DNA from: an uncultured Polaribacter sp.
Lineage (GTDB): Bacteria > Bacteroidota > Bacteroidia > Flavobacteriales > Flavobacteriaceae
NCBI RefSeq assembly: GCF_947497125.1
Contig: NZ_CANMFI010000005.1
Coordinates: 186,001-250,000, forward strand
Direction: 5' to 3'
DNA: 64,000 nucleotides
Shown here: one piece after another, positions 1 to 9,700 of the stretch
How positions within the stretch are numbered: the stretch's first letter is position 1
How the letters are laid out: every line of letters begins with the position of its first letter
Notes under the pieces: model-generated
Database searches by the model: none
Seen by the model: only the letters and a program-made list of their open reading frames with translations
Told to the model about the DNA's origin: nothing
Translations under genes and position numbers: made by a program

Positions 1-372
1 TAAAAATTGAGGATTACTTTTTACAGATGGTGAATTTGTTAACTCGTTCCAAACATCAGATTCGCCAACAGCAATACCCGCTTCAGACAATTGATTTTGA
101 TATATTTTTTTTCTTAAAATATTATTCCAAACCGTTGTACTTGCTTGCATCTCTGTAACACTACTACCCGCTTGTTGTTTGTAAGCTTCTAACTCTGCCG
201 CATACTCTTGTCTAGAAATAGTTTCTCCATTAATCTCTCCTATCTCATTTACTTTACTTGAGTTAAAAAAATCACCTAAAGTAGATGGATCTAATACAAA
301 AGCAAAAAGAGCTAAACCAATTATAATGATTAAGAACATTGAACGTTCTCTAATTTTTGATAAAATTGCCAT
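1..372 (-). CDS. ppiD: PpiD-like peptidylprolyl isomerase, N-terminal part (runs off left edge)
   Basis: The first 124 codons of a gene read leftward from ATG at 372 and leave the window. The protein starts MAILSKIRERSMFLIIIIG, a cytoplasmic N-terminus followed by one membrane anchor at about residues 12-30. Next comes a SurA_N-type helical chaperone segment containing INGETISRQEYAAELEAY and a LRKKIYQNQLSEAGI helix. Known family members are inner-membrane-anchored periplasmic folding factors with parvulin-type prolyl isomerase domains; those domains would lie outside the window. It is the last gene of the leftward coaX-lptC-corC cluster. The plus-strand reading frame over its start is a shadow. 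Confidence 0.8.
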   Translation of the reverse strand, partial: MAILSKIRERSMFLIIIIGLALFAFVLDPSTLGDFFNSSKVNEIGEINGETISRQEYAAELEAYKQQAGSSVTEMQASTTVWNNILRKKIYQNQLSEAGIAVGESDVWNELTNSPSVKSNPQFL

Positions 373-494
373 ACTTAATTTATTTATTTTCTGGTGGCGA
401 ATATACGATTTGGGTTTTAATATTGCAACCGAATTTATACTTATTAATAAGCTAGATAAGTGTAAAATAAAGGCATGCGCAAAGAAGGGTATTT

Positions 495-1760
495 TTAAGC
501 TTCTAAATCGATGTTTTTAATGCTTACCTCTTCTATTTTTGTAGAACTCATTTTTAAGATTTTAATTTCAAAACCTTCTATATCTATAACTTCTTTTTCT
601 TTAGGAATACTCTCTGTATGCTCAATAATAAAACCGCCCAAGGTTTCATAAGCTTCAGATTTTGGAATATTTAAATGATACTCCTCATTCACATAATCTA
701 CCTCTAATCTGGCAGAAAAATGAAACTCTGCATTAGATATTTTCTTTTCTAAAAACTCTTGTGTATCGTGTTCATCTTCAATTTCACCAAATAGTTCTTC
801 AACAATATCCTCTAGTGTAATCATCCCAGAAGTACCGCCATATTCATCGACAACTACCGCAACACTTTTTCGTTTTTTCATCAAACTATTAAGCACATCA
901 TTAATCATCATAGACTCTGGAACAATTTCTACAGGCAATAAAATAGACTTGATTGTCTTTGGTTTTTTAAACAGCTCAAAAGCATTAACATAACCAATAA
1001 CATCATCTAAAGAAGACTTATATACTAGTACTTTAGACAAACCAGTATCTATAAATAAATTTTTTAAATTGCTTACTTTTTCTCTTAATTCTACCGCAAC
1101 AATCTCGGTTCTAGGCACCATTACTTCTCTTGCCTTTACGTTATGAAAATCTAACGCATTCTGAAAAATTTGAATTTCAGAATCTACCTCATCATCATCA
1201 TTACCAGTTTCTAACTGTTCAGAAATATAGTTTCCTAATTCTTCTTTACTAAATTCTGTTTGATGCTTGTCTGCATTTGTTTTAAAAAAAACACGTAAAA
1301 AAAAGTCTGAAATAAAGGTTATAAATTCTGAAAAGAAATGGAATAACACGTAAAAAATATACGCCGGAATTACAAATAGTTTAAGCACCTCATTTGCATA
1401 AATTCTAAAAATTGCCTTTGGCAAAAACTCTGCCGTTATTAAGATAACAATGGTAGATATTATTGTTTGAAATATTAGAATTGTAAACTCGTTAAAACCA
1501 TCTAAAGGCAATGCTTTTAACAAAAAAACACCCATATAGTAACTATACAGTACTAAGGCAATATTATTACCAACCAACATGGTTGTAATAAATTTTGATG
1601 GTTTTTGAGTAATTTTATTTAGAATCTTAGGAACAAAACCTTCTCGTTTTTTTTCTAACTCTATGTGAAGTTTATTTGCAGAAACAAATGCAATTTCCAT
1701 TCCCGAAAAAAATGCGGAAAGCACAATTGAGATTAATATAATAATTGCATCAACTTGCAT
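495..1760 (-). CDS. CNNM/CBS-domain membrane protein of the CorC/HlyC (hemolysin-like) family
   Basis: 421 aa. The N-terminal part has several membrane helices (residues about 5-25, 55-80, 85-110, 125-155), matching the CNNM/DUF21 domain. Two CBS motifs follow (around VKAREVMVPRTEIVAVE and SVAVVVDEYGGTSGMITLEDIVEELFG), then an acidic linker and a C-terminal CorC_HlyC transporter-associated domain. Family members are linked to divalent cation (Mg/Co) efflux or homeostasis; a flavobacterial relative is GldE. VDEYGGTSG and EDIVEELFGEIEDE are diagnostic. It sits 8 bp after a small membrane ORF and before ppiD, probably in one operon. Substrate is unknown. Confidence 0.88.
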   Translation of the reverse strand: MQVDAIIILISIVLSAFFSGMEIAFVSANKLHIELEKKREGFVPKILNKITQKPSKFITTMLVGNNIALVLYSYYMGVFLLKALPLDGFNEFTILIFQTIISTIVILITAEFLPKAIFRIYANEVLKLFVIPAYIFYVLFHFFSEFITFISDFFLRVFFKTNADKHQTEFSKEELGNYISEQLETGNDDDEVDSEIQIFQNALDFHNVKAREVMVPRTEIVAVELREKVSNLKNLFIDTGLSKVLVYKSSLDDVIGYVNAFELFKKPKTIKSILLPVEIVPESMMINDVLNSLMKKRKSVAVVVDEYGGTSGMITLEDIVEELFGEIEDEHDTQEFLEKKISNAEFHFSARLEVDYVNEEYHLNIPKSEAYETLGGFIIEHTESIPKEKEVIDIEGFEIKILKMSSTKIEEVSIKNIDLEA

Positions 1761-1768
1761 TGTAATTC

Positions 1769-1975
1769 TTAAGATTTATTATTTTTAGCATTTCTAGTTT
1801 CTATTTTTTTTCTAAAATTTCTTTTGAAGAAAAAAACTAAGGTAATAAAAATAGCCGCTCCAAGAAATAAATACGCTTTTTCTCGATCTGAATTCCATTT
1901 AAAAATACCTTCAAAAAAACAAATAAATGCAATAATTAAATATCCGTACTGTAAAAATTTCCAAAGTGTATTCAT
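1769..1975 (-). CDS. Small two-helix membrane protein
   Basis: 68 aa with two hydrophobic segments (about residues 8-24 and 33-50) and a basic C-terminus (FFKRNFRKKIETRNAKNNKS). It is packed between lptC (1 bp gap) and the CNNM-CBS gene (8 bp), so it is almost certainly co-transcribed. I recognise no family or function. Tight spacing on both sides is the main evidence that it is real. Confidence 0.7.
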   Translation of the reverse strand: MNTLWKFLQYGYLIIAFICFFEGIFKWNSDREKAYLFLGAAIFITLVFFFKRNFRKKIETRNAKNNKS

Positions 1976-1976
1976 T

Positions 1977-2537
1977 CTATTCTTCTTTTGTTAATAGTTT
2001 GCCTGTTGTTTTCTTTGCCAGGTGCTTGCTTAAATCTTCTTTACACTCAAACCCTACTCCGTAAATAGTATCTTTTAAGGTACTTAAAGTAAATGCTTTT
2101 TCTGAAAAAAAATAGGCTGTATTTTGGTCCCAAAGTAATTGAGAGGTTTCTAATTTAGAATTCTCTTTATGATTTAATACAACCACATTACCAACTATTT
2201 CTGAAACTGAAGTTTTACTATAAGTTAAGGCATAATCTCCTGTAATTGTAACAGAATCTTTTCCATCAAAATTTATAATTTTAATTCCTTTTGGAAATTC
2301 GTTGTATGGATGCGCCTTTCTATTACTAAAATCATGCAATAAAGGTGTACTTAATTTAGAAGTGATTCTACCTGAATCTTTATAAACATGAAAAGCATCT
2401 TTAGCAATACCGATTGGTAAATTTTTTGATGCCAAAAAATCTCTTACCTCTTGCGTGTTATTAGCGCAAGAAAAAAGCATTGCAACGCTAATTAGCGAAA
2501 CAATGCTTCTTTGTAATATTTTAACAGTAGTTTTCAA
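1977..2537 (-). CDS. lptC: LPS-export periplasmic protein LptC
   Basis: 186 aa with a Bacteroidetes-type lipoprotein or signal sequence (SVAMLFSCANNT). One LptC/OstA-like beta domain follows, with PLLHDFSNRKAHPYNEFPKGI, a run of short beta strands, and SVSEIVGNVVVLNHKENSKLETSQLLWD, which is typical of LptC. LptC bridges the LptBFG ABC transporter and LptA in moving lipopolysaccharide across the periplasm. In Flavobacteria lptC commonly follows a TPR protein, an outer-membrane protein and coaX, exactly as here. It ends with a Lys-rich KKTTGKLLTKEE tail. Confidence 0.85.
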   Translation of the reverse strand: MKTTVKILQRSIVSLISVAMLFSCANNTQEVRDFLASKNLPIGIAKDAFHVYKDSGRITSKLSTPLLHDFSNRKAHPYNEFPKGIKIINFDGKDSVTITGDYALTYSKTSVSEIVGNVVVLNHKENSKLETSQLLWDQNTAYFFSEKAFTLSTLKDTIYGVGFECKEDLSKHLAKKTTGKLLTKEE

Positions 2538-2541
2538 AAAA

Positions 2542-3888
2542 TTATTTTGAAGGAACTTTAACTGTTTCTCCTATCCAACATTTAATAGTATAGCTACTAC
2601 CTGGGTTAACCCCTGCGGTAAATATAACTTTCTGACTTGGTACGTTACCTCTATAACTTCTAATATATGAAGCTGCAATAGCAGAAATACTAGGGTCTAC
2701 AGCGGCAGCTCTTTGTGCTTTGTTTAACGCAGCAACATATACCATTCTCTTTTCAAATTCACTAGTACCACAATTGTTAACACTAGACTGGTATAATCTT
2801 GCAATAAACAAGTATGCTTTTCCAAAATTAGGATTAAATCTAATTGCCTCTCTAGCTAAGTTTCTTGCTTTGCTTAACTGACCTCTATTTTTAGCAGCCT
2901 GTGCAAATTTTAATTTATACTTTGCTTTCTTTAAAGGATCTGTTTCTAGATTAAAGGCCTTTTCTTTCATTTCATTTGCACCTTTATCATCTCCGTTATT
3001 TTCTAATACCGTAGACACAAAAGAATATGCTTCTGGTGATGGTGATGCTTCTGCATAAGCAACTGCTAATTTTTCGAATAAAGGATCTGTTTGACAGTCT
3101 TTATTAAACATTCTAGAAACAGCTCTTTTTAACCAAATTGCATTTGTTTTGTTTTCTTCAAAATCTCTTTCATACAAAGGAACCAAACGCTCGCAAGTTG
3201 CAATTTCAGAAATAATAGCATCTAAACCACCTTCTACAGTACCTAATGCTTTAGAATTGATTGAATACGCTCGTACTCTTTTTTTCTCTGAAGCACTTAA
3301 TACTTTAATTGTATCTGGCTGTATTTGTTTAATTTTTGCAGCATAACCTTCTAACTTTTCACTAACAGACTCTAAAACATCATCATAAGTATCAAAAACT
3401 TTCTGTGGATTAGTGTCTTTATTTCTATCTGTTACCCCTTGAAAATAAAGATATAAGTTTTTAACACCCATTTTAGTAGGATCAATAGAGTATCCTTTCT
3501 CTAAAATACTAAAAATTTCATCTTCTGAAGCTAATTCATTGTTTGACAAATAAGTAGCATAGTCACTATGTACCTTTGCAGGGTTTTGTGTTGGGTAATA
3601 TTGCAACCTTTGTTCGTAAACTCTTTTTGCCAATGCAGGGTCTTTTCTAACATCTTCTGCAAGTGTAGCTCCTAACTTATAAACGTTAACAGATAAATCT
3701 TTACAATTATCCATTAAAAATATCCAATTGGTATATGCTTCGTCGTATTTTTTTGATTGAAAATCTCCTTTAAAAAGATTGTATTTTATAGTACAATCTC
3801 TCTTTAAATCTTCTTGTGCATTTGTTTTTGCTGATGCCATTGCAAACATTACAGCTAGTAAAAACGTAATTTTCTTCATTTTATTCAT
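2542..3888 (-). CDS. Secreted tetratricopeptide-repeat protein
   Basis: 448 aa with a signal peptide (KKITFLLAVMFAMASAKTNAQ). The body is helical with TPR-like pairs, clearest at residues about 330-400 (KNRGQLSKARNLAREAIRFN and NFGKAYLFIARLYQSS). No catalytic motif is seen. Likely a periplasmic scaffold. The gene lies between the outer-membrane barrel gene (6 bp) and lptC (4 bp), consistent with a cell-envelope role. Translation may start at the first ATG or at the ATG three codons later; both keep the signal peptide. Confidence 0.8.
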   Translation of the reverse strand: MNKMKKITFLLAVMFAMASAKTNAQEDLKRDCTIKYNLFKGDFQSKKYDEAYTNWIFLMDNCKDLSVNVYKLGATLAEDVRKDPALAKRVYEQRLQYYPTQNPAKVHSDYATYLSNNELASEDEIFSILEKGYSIDPTKMGVKNLYLYFQGVTDRNKDTNPQKVFDTYDDVLESVSEKLEGYAAKIKQIQPDTIKVLSASEKKRVRAYSINSKALGTVEGGLDAIISEIATCERLVPLYERDFEENKTNAIWLKRAVSRMFNKDCQTDPLFEKLAVAYAEASPSPEAYSFVSTVLENNGDDKGANEMKEKAFNLETDPLKKAKYKLKFAQAAKNRGQLSKARNLAREAIRFNPNFGKAYLFIARLYQSSVNNCGTSEFEKRMVYVAALNKAQRAAAVDPSISAIAASYIRSYRGNVPSQKVIFTAGVNPGSSYTIKCWIGETVKVPSK

Positions 3889-3894
3889 TTTTAA

Positions 3895-5178
3895 TTAATC
3901 AATCTTTCTTTTTTGAAACCAATTTGTATCTGTCAAAGATAAACTTAATCTAAAGTTAAAATAATTTTCTTCAATTAAGTTATTGGTGGTTTCACCTCTT
4001 TTACCGAATTCAAATCCCATGTTAACAGATGACAACTGCTTCAATGGTAAACCTAAACCAAAAGATATGCCAAAGTCGTCTACAGCTGTAAAATTTGCTC
4101 CATTTCCAGAACTATCAATCTGTAAACCTGTTTTTTCGAATCGCACACCTGCTCTGTAGGTTACTCTTTCCCAGTAGCTAGAAATCGAGTTTATTTTTGG
4201 CAAATAAAATCCTCCTAAAGAGACTCTGCTAGAAGCTGTGTATTGAAATGTATTGCTTGTTGTATTTAAAAAACCTGTTGCTGTAATAGCTTCTTGGTTT
4301 TCATATTCTAAACCTAAATGCCATTTATCAAAACTACCAATGCCAACACCTAACGTAGATTTTACTGGCAAACTATACCCTCCTTTAATGGCAGATTGAG
4401 AAATGGTATCTCTACCAATTTCGCCCCCTGTAGATGTAAAAGAAAGTGAATACAGGTTATCGTTACCAGTTACATTAAAATCGTTCCCTAATTTAACCGT
4501 TGCACCTGCGCTTACTACCAACTTATTTTTAAGTTGTTTTTTATACTGTGTTCCTAAAGTTACAGAACCACCTCTTACCTGAGTTTCTTCTTTATATTTT
4601 GTTGCTAAAGATACGTTTGCTATTTGATTGGTAACACTATTTTCTATGTTCCCAAAACTATAATCGGCTTCAATACCTAGAGAAAGTTCTTTAAAAATTT
4701 TTATACCCAAACTACCATACACTCTACTTACACCACCGTTACCTGTATAAAGTGTAATTTGTGTAGGATCTATAATTGGTTCTGAACTAGACAAAGAATA
4801 TCCAACAGAAGAAACTGGCTGAATACCAAAAGACATCCCTGCCTTTGTACCAACCGGAAATGCTAATGTAAAATAACTTAAACTTGTTGAGTTTGAGGTT
4901 TGTTTAACACCTGCGTTTTCTAATGTTAATCTATTATTTAACAATCCAAAAGAATACGTAGTGTATCTTAAATCTGCATAGGCAGCCGGATTGCTAAAGT
5001 TTAAATATTTATAATGGCTATAAGCCACACCTATACCTCCCATAGCACTTTGCTCTACAGTAACTGGTGAAAAATTATCTCCCAATCCGAAGAAAGAATA
5101 CGGAGATGAGTTGGTTCTTTGACCACTAACCGCAAAAGAAGTTATTAGTACAAAAACTAATAAAATATTTTTAATCAT
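3895..5178 (-). CDS. Outer-membrane beta-barrel protein (FadL/OmpP1-like)
   Basis: 427 aa with a signal peptide ending near AVSGQ, then NSSPYSFFGLGDNFSPVTVE, a GGIGVAYSH Gly-rich segment with NPAAYADLRY, and many alternating amphipathic beta strands to a C-terminal FNFRLSLSLTD strand. This fits the FadL/OmpP1-like barrels encoded beside lptC in Flavobacteria. Its start overlaps the coaX stop by 4 bp (ATGA), implying translational coupling. The transported substrate cannot be deduced. Confidence 0.75.
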   Translation of the reverse strand: MIKNILLVFVLITSFAVSGQRTNSSPYSFFGLGDNFSPVTVEQSAMGGIGVAYSHYKYLNFSNPAAYADLRYTTYSFGLLNNRLTLENAGVKQTSNSTSLSYFTLAFPVGTKAGMSFGIQPVSSVGYSLSSSEPIIDPTQITLYTGNGGVSRVYGSLGIKIFKELSLGIEADYSFGNIENSVTNQIANVSLATKYKEETQVRGGSVTLGTQYKKQLKNKLVVSAGATVKLGNDFNVTGNDNLYSLSFTSTGGEIGRDTISQSAIKGGYSLPVKSTLGVGIGSFDKWHLGLEYENQEAITATGFLNTTSNTFQYTASSRVSLGGFYLPKINSISSYWERVTYRAGVRFEKTGLQIDSSGNGANFTAVDDFGISFGLGLPLKQLSSVNMGFEFGKRGETTNNLIEENYFNFRLSLSLTDTNWFQKRKID

Positions 5179-5903
5179 TTGTTTGTATTAAATTTCAATA
5201 CTTGATTTAATCCTTGAAGGAGAAAATTTTGATTGGCAAATATGCTACTTTTTAATTGTTTTGACAAGAATTTTGTGTCTCCACCTGTTAAAACAACTGT
5301 TAAATCTGAATATTTATTTTTGTATTCCGCTATAAATCCTTCAATTTCTTTAACAACACCATTAACAACCCCAACATTTATACATTCTTTTGTACTAGCA
5401 CCTATAAAATTAAAAACCTCTTCTTTTGATAATAATGGTAAATTTGCAGTATTTTGATGCAAAGCAAGAAAACGCATTTGTAAACCTACAGAGATAGCAC
5501 CGCCTAAATACTCTTTTTTAGCAGAAACAAAATCATAAGTAATACAACTACCTGCATCTATAACCAGTACATTTTTATTAGGATACTGATTAACAGCTGC
5601 AGCAACCAACCCCAATCTATCTACCCCTAAAGTTTTTGGTGTTTGATACAAATTTTTAAAAGGCATTTTAGTTGATGAAGAAACAGGAAGTATTTTAACT
5701 AGATTTTCAATTTTTTTAAGCTTAAAATCTGATAAAGAAGCAACATTAGACATGATTGCATTGGAAATAACCTGTTTTTTTAAAATTTTTTTTAATTCTG
5801 ATATTATTTTTTGAACCTGAAAGACCTGCAAAGAAATGAATGTATCTCCTTCAAAAACAGCTGCTTTAACCCTAGTATTGCCAATATCTATAATTAGATT
5901 CAT
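5175..5903 (-). CDS. coaX: Type III pantothenate kinase
   Basis: 242 aa, normal length for CoaX. The N-terminal phosphate-binding loop IIDIGNTRVKAAVFEGD, the central GVDRLGLVAAA, the VIDAGSCITYDFV signature of the ASKHA fold and a C-terminal LTGGDTKFLS segment are all present. The enzyme phosphorylates pantothenate in the first step of coenzyme A synthesis; type III enzymes need a monovalent cation and are not feedback-inhibited by CoA. It heads the leftward cluster and is divergent from tRNA-Phe. Confidence 0.93.
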   Translation of the reverse strand: MNLIIDIGNTRVKAAVFEGDTFISLQVFQVQKIISELKKILKKQVISNAIMSNVASLSDFKLKKIENLVKILPVSSSTKMPFKNLYQTPKTLGVDRLGLVAAAVNQYPNKNVLVIDAGSCITYDFVSAKKEYLGGAISVGLQMRFLALHQNTANLPLLSKEEVFNFIGASTKECINVGVVNGVVKEIEGFIAEYKNKYSDLTVVLTGGDTKFLSKQLKSSIFANQNFLLQGLNQVLKFNTNK

Positions 5904-5977
5904 TTTTAAAATTTAAAATATTTTCAAAAATACAACACATTTTTTTAAATTTCTTTAGCAGATGTAAAAAAACATTT

Positions 5978-5985
5978 TATATTTG
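5978..5985 (+). promoter_or_regulatory. Bacteroidetes-type -7 box upstream of tRNA-Phe
   Basis: TATATTTG matches the TAnnTTTG -7 consensus of Bacteroidetes sigma-ABfr and lies 16 nt before the mature tRNA 5' end. A clear TTTG -33 box at the usual spacing is not obvious, so only the -7 element is claimed. Confidence 0.55.
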
Positions 5986-6001
5986 CATCCGCTAAGGCAA
6001 T

Positions 6002-6074
6002 GGTACCTTAGCTCAGTTGGTAGAGCAAAGGACTGAAAATCCTTGTGTCCCTGGTTCGATTCCTGGAGGTACCA
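6002..6074 (+). tRNA. tRNA-Phe (anticodon GAA)
   Basis: 73 nt fold into a full cloverleaf: acceptor GGTACCT pairs with AGGTACC, D arm GCTC/GAGC, anticodon stem AAGGA/TCCTT around loop CTGAAAA with anticodon GAA, variable loop GTGTC, T arm CCTGG/CCTGG with TTCGATT, discriminator A. The 3' CCA is not encoded (next bases are CA then AAA). It is the integration target of the island: its 3' end recurs at 50.57 kb. Confidence 0.97.
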
Positions 6075-6083
6075 CAAAATTAT

Positions 6084-6122
6084 CCCGTAACTCATTTATA
6101 AACAATGATTTACGGGTTTTTT
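6084..6122 (+). terminator. Rho-independent terminator of tRNA-Phe
   Basis: Arms CCCGTAA (6084-6090) and TTACGGG (6110-6116), with additional pairing of TCAT and ATGA inside, followed by a run of T residues. The hairpin is duplicated in the right attachment repeat at 50587-50625. Confidence 0.8.
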
Positions 6123-6131
6123 GGTTTTTGG

Positions 6132-6158
6132 GGTTGCTCGAGAGGTTGCTCGGGAGGT
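6132..6158 (+). repeat. Double TTGCTCG motif, copy 1
   Basis: Two tandem 13-nt units of the form GGTTGCTCG(A/G)GAG. The same double unit occurs at 11917-11944, 50418-50444 and 50635-50660, all in the same orientation. All four lie at proven or suspected element junctions, so these may be integrase-binding or crossover-adjacent sites. Confidence 0.7.
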
Positions 6159-6221
6159 ATAAAAAGATAATTATAAAGTGGTTATATTTTTAAGTAAAGT
6201 TACTGGTGAGTTAAGTAAAAT

Positions 6222-6389
6222 ATGAAACAACGAATTAAAAAATGCATCATTTGTAAAGTAGATTTTTCTACCATGTACAGAGTACAATATAAAAACCCAA
6301 AAGAATGGGTGTTTGTTTGTAAAGAGTGCCTTTTAGAAGTTAAAAAAGACAATCCGAACTATACGTATGGCGGAACTTGGAAAAGGTGA
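6222..6389 (+). CDS. Small zinc-ribbon-like protein
   Basis: 55 aa, too short to have been listed as a long ORF. It has two CxxC pairs (KKCIICKVD and FVCKECLLEV) about 23 residues apart, the arrangement of a zinc ribbon, and ends TYGGTWKR. Function unknown. A truncated copy with the same first 17 codons lies immediately after the right attachment repeat (50731-50823), so the gene was probably next to tRNA-Phe before insertion or is carried at element ends. Confidence 0.7.
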   Translation: MKQRIKKCIICKVDFSTMYRVQYKNPKEWVFVCKECLLEVKKDNPNYTYGGTWKR

Positions 6390-6716
6390 TGGAACTTCTT
6401 TTAAATTAAAAGGAAGTTAAGCAAGAGGTGTATTAAAACTTTCTTTGAATGGTAGAATACGCAATTATTCTAATGAAGGTATTTATAACGAATAGTTTAT
6501 TAGCTTGTAAATACATTAACTAAAGAAATTAAATTATTAAACCTTGTTCTACTTCGCTCTAAACACTATGTAAATTAATTGCTATACAATTTAATGAAAA
6601 TTTTATTCTTAAGTTTTTATAAAATTAATGCGACAAAAACATAAAATTAGAAAAATAAAATATTGCAATTAAAAAATTATATTTAAATTTACAAAATTTT
6701 TTTAATCCCCCAAACC
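6390..6716 (+). other. Intergenic region upstream of the T9SS giant gene
   Basis: It holds an imperfect hairpin just after the zinc-ribbon gene (AACTTC at 6393-6398 with GAAGTT at 6413-6418, flanked by T/A tracts) that may terminate that gene. The rest is very AT-rich. TTAATCCCCC lies directly before the ATG of the next gene. No other gene is seen. Confidence 0.5.
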
Positions 6717-9700
6717 ATGAAACAAAATTCATTTACAGTATTGCTTTTTTCTTTTTTAATGGCAATTTTATTATTACAACCAATTGCTGCAAGAACAAAT
6801 GAAACCTCAAATTTTTCAACAACTTTTTTTAATACCTCTCCTCCAACTGGTAATGCGCTATTTATATATAATAGCACAGACAAAACCCTAGCAGATATTA
6901 CTGCAACTTTAACCGGTACAGGTATTAAATGGTACAATGCACCTACTGATGGCGTAGAGCTAGACGCAACCACAAGCCTAGTTTCTGGAGATACATACTA
7001 TGCCACTCAAACAATTGATGGTATAGAAAGCGTTGATTTTTTGGCAGTTAAAGCACATGATGTTATTGGCAGCACGCTTAGGTTTAACGTTACAAACTAT
7101 AATCCAGTAGTTTTTATGTTACCAAGTGACCCAGAATACGCGTTTCCTAACAGAGTTGTTAAAAGTGTAGATTATTCTTATGTTAATGTTTATGAAACAT
7201 CAGATGGCACTACTCCATTAGACGGACCTACTGAGTTAGCAGAAGGAACTTATTATGTGGAGGAAGTGGTTTATGATAAGACCTTTGCTGAATTTGCAGG
7301 AAGTTACATTGAAGGATATGAAGACGGACCAGCTAAATCTGCAAAATTCAGTTTTAATATAGAAGGTATTATTACTGACAGCCAAAACAACATCTATATT
7401 AATGACGTAAATAATTACGCGATCAGAAAAATTTCACCAACAGGCGAAGTTTCTACTTTAGCAGGTAATGGTACACAAGGGAATATTAACGGAATAGGTA
7501 GTGACGCTAGATTCTACAGTCCTTATAGATTAACCATTAATAAAAGCACAAATGACTTATATGTTACGGATTACGATAATATTAACTCTAAAAGAATAAT
7601 TAAAAAAATCACCCCTGAAGGTGAGGTAAGCGAGTTTAATCTTAATTTAGGAGGCATTTCGTACTTAGATAATTCTAATGGAATGGTTTTTGATAGTAAT
7701 GGTAATTTATTTTACAGTGTCTATCAGAAAATCTATAAAATAACACCTTCTGGAGATGTTACAGTTTTTGCAGGAGATTCCCCTTCTAATGATTTTGTTA
7801 ATGGTAACGGTACAGACATAAGATTTAAAAATATACAAAGTATTGTTATAGATTCTCAAGACAATTTATTTGTTGCTGATGGTTACGGAGACTCATTTTA
7901 TATTCGAAAAATTACTCCTGCGGGTGATGCAACTTTTTTTGTTGGAGATGGTAGTTCTGGCTATACAAACGGAACAGGTACTGAGACTTCTTTTTCAACA
8001 GGTGGATTCTCTTCAATGGTCGTAGACTCTGAAGACAATATCTTTTTCTGGGATAGTCAAAATAGACGAATTCGAAAAATAACCCCATCAGCCGAAGTTA
8101 CTAATTTTATAGGGAACGGAGAATATAATAGTGACGCACAATACGGAGAGGATATTTCCATTGGTTGTATTCAAACTATGGGGATTTCTACTAATGGCTC
8201 CTTATTAACCTCTTGCGGCTCCAATATTAGAAAATTACACAGAGCATCTAATTCAAACCGAATCTCTATAATAATAGAAAAATATGTAACAAAACCAACT
8301 GGAGATGAAGCTCCTTTATATTTAGGTACGCAAACAATAGCAGATTTATCATTTAATAGAACAAATATTAAATGGTATGATGCAGAGACAGGGGGCTCAG
8401 AAATACCAACTACAACTTTAATAGAGGAAAATACCTCTTATTTTGCTTCACAAACTGTAAGAGAAGTAGAAAGTGAAGATAGAACTGAGATTATACCTCA
8501 CAAATTAAGTGAAGCTACACAAACTTTTAACACATCAACAAACCCAACAGTGGCAGATTTAGTAGCTACGCCAAAAAGTAATGCTACGGTTAGTTGGTAT
8601 AATAGTAGTACAGCTACAACAGCGCTTGAACTAACAACTGCTTTACAAGATGAAACTTATTACTTAGAGCAGCTTGGAGAAGGAGTAACTGTTACAACCA
8701 TTGCAGGTAATGGAGAAAGAGGTGATACAGATGCTACTATTGGTACTGAAGCCAGCTTTGCAAGTCCAAAAGATTTGGTATTCGACTCTAATGGAAATCT
8801 ATTTGTTACCGATTCAGAAAACCACCGTATTCGTAAAATTTCTCCTTCAGGCGCTGTAACCACTTTTGCAGGGAGTACAAGGGGGTTTTTAGATGCTACA
8901 GGAACAGCTGCACAGTTTTATAGCCCATCAGGTATTACTATCGATGCATCAGATAATTTATACGTTACAGATAAATTTAACCACAGTATCCGTAAAATTA
9001 CACCTACAGGTGTTGTTACTACTGTAGCTGGTGACGGAACGGATGGTAGAGACGATGGAAATGGAACATCAGCAAAATTTAGCATACCAAATGATCTTGT
9101 CATAGACAGTAACGGTGATTTAATAGTTGCAGATACAGGTAATAGGTTGATACGAAAAGTTACAATGACAGGTGAAGTTACCACCATTGCAGGAGACCCT
9201 ACCTATTATGGGCAGGGATATGTAGACGCACAAGGTACTGCTGCTAAATTTACTAATCCTGTATCAATAGCTTTTAGACAAGACGGAAATTTAATTATTT
9301 TAGACTCGGAAATAAATCGTGTTAGAATGATGACTCCAGATTACACAGTAAGTACTATTGCTGGTAAAGACCAAGATATGAATAACAGTGGACCACCACC
9401 TCCTTCAATAGATGGTTTACCTGCTGATGCTACTTTTGCACTTTGGAGTTCTAGAATGACTTTGGCAGATGACGGGACTATATACTTTACTGAAGCAGAC
9501 TATAACAGTAAAATAAGAAAAATTTTACCAGGCACCAACGAAGTAGTTACTCTTTTTAGTAAACAAAGTTCTGGCCCACCAACATTAACAGACGGTACTA
9601 CTCAAATTGCTAACTTAAGTGGACCTGAAGGAATTGCCTTAAATGCAGAAGGAGAAATAATTATCGTTGAAGGATGGACAGAAGCAATTCGTAAAGTAGA

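Larger units (their letters stand above)
6062..6170 (+). repeat. Left attachment repeat (attL) of the tRNA-Phe island
   Basis: 109 bp starting at CCTGGAGGTACCACAAAATT in the tRNA T arm and extending through the terminator and a double TTGCTCG motif. It recurs in the same orientation at 50565-50673 with only about three mismatches. The 50.57 kb copy contains only the tRNA 3' end and abuts an integrase gene, which is how tRNA-targeted islands look. Confidence 0.85.
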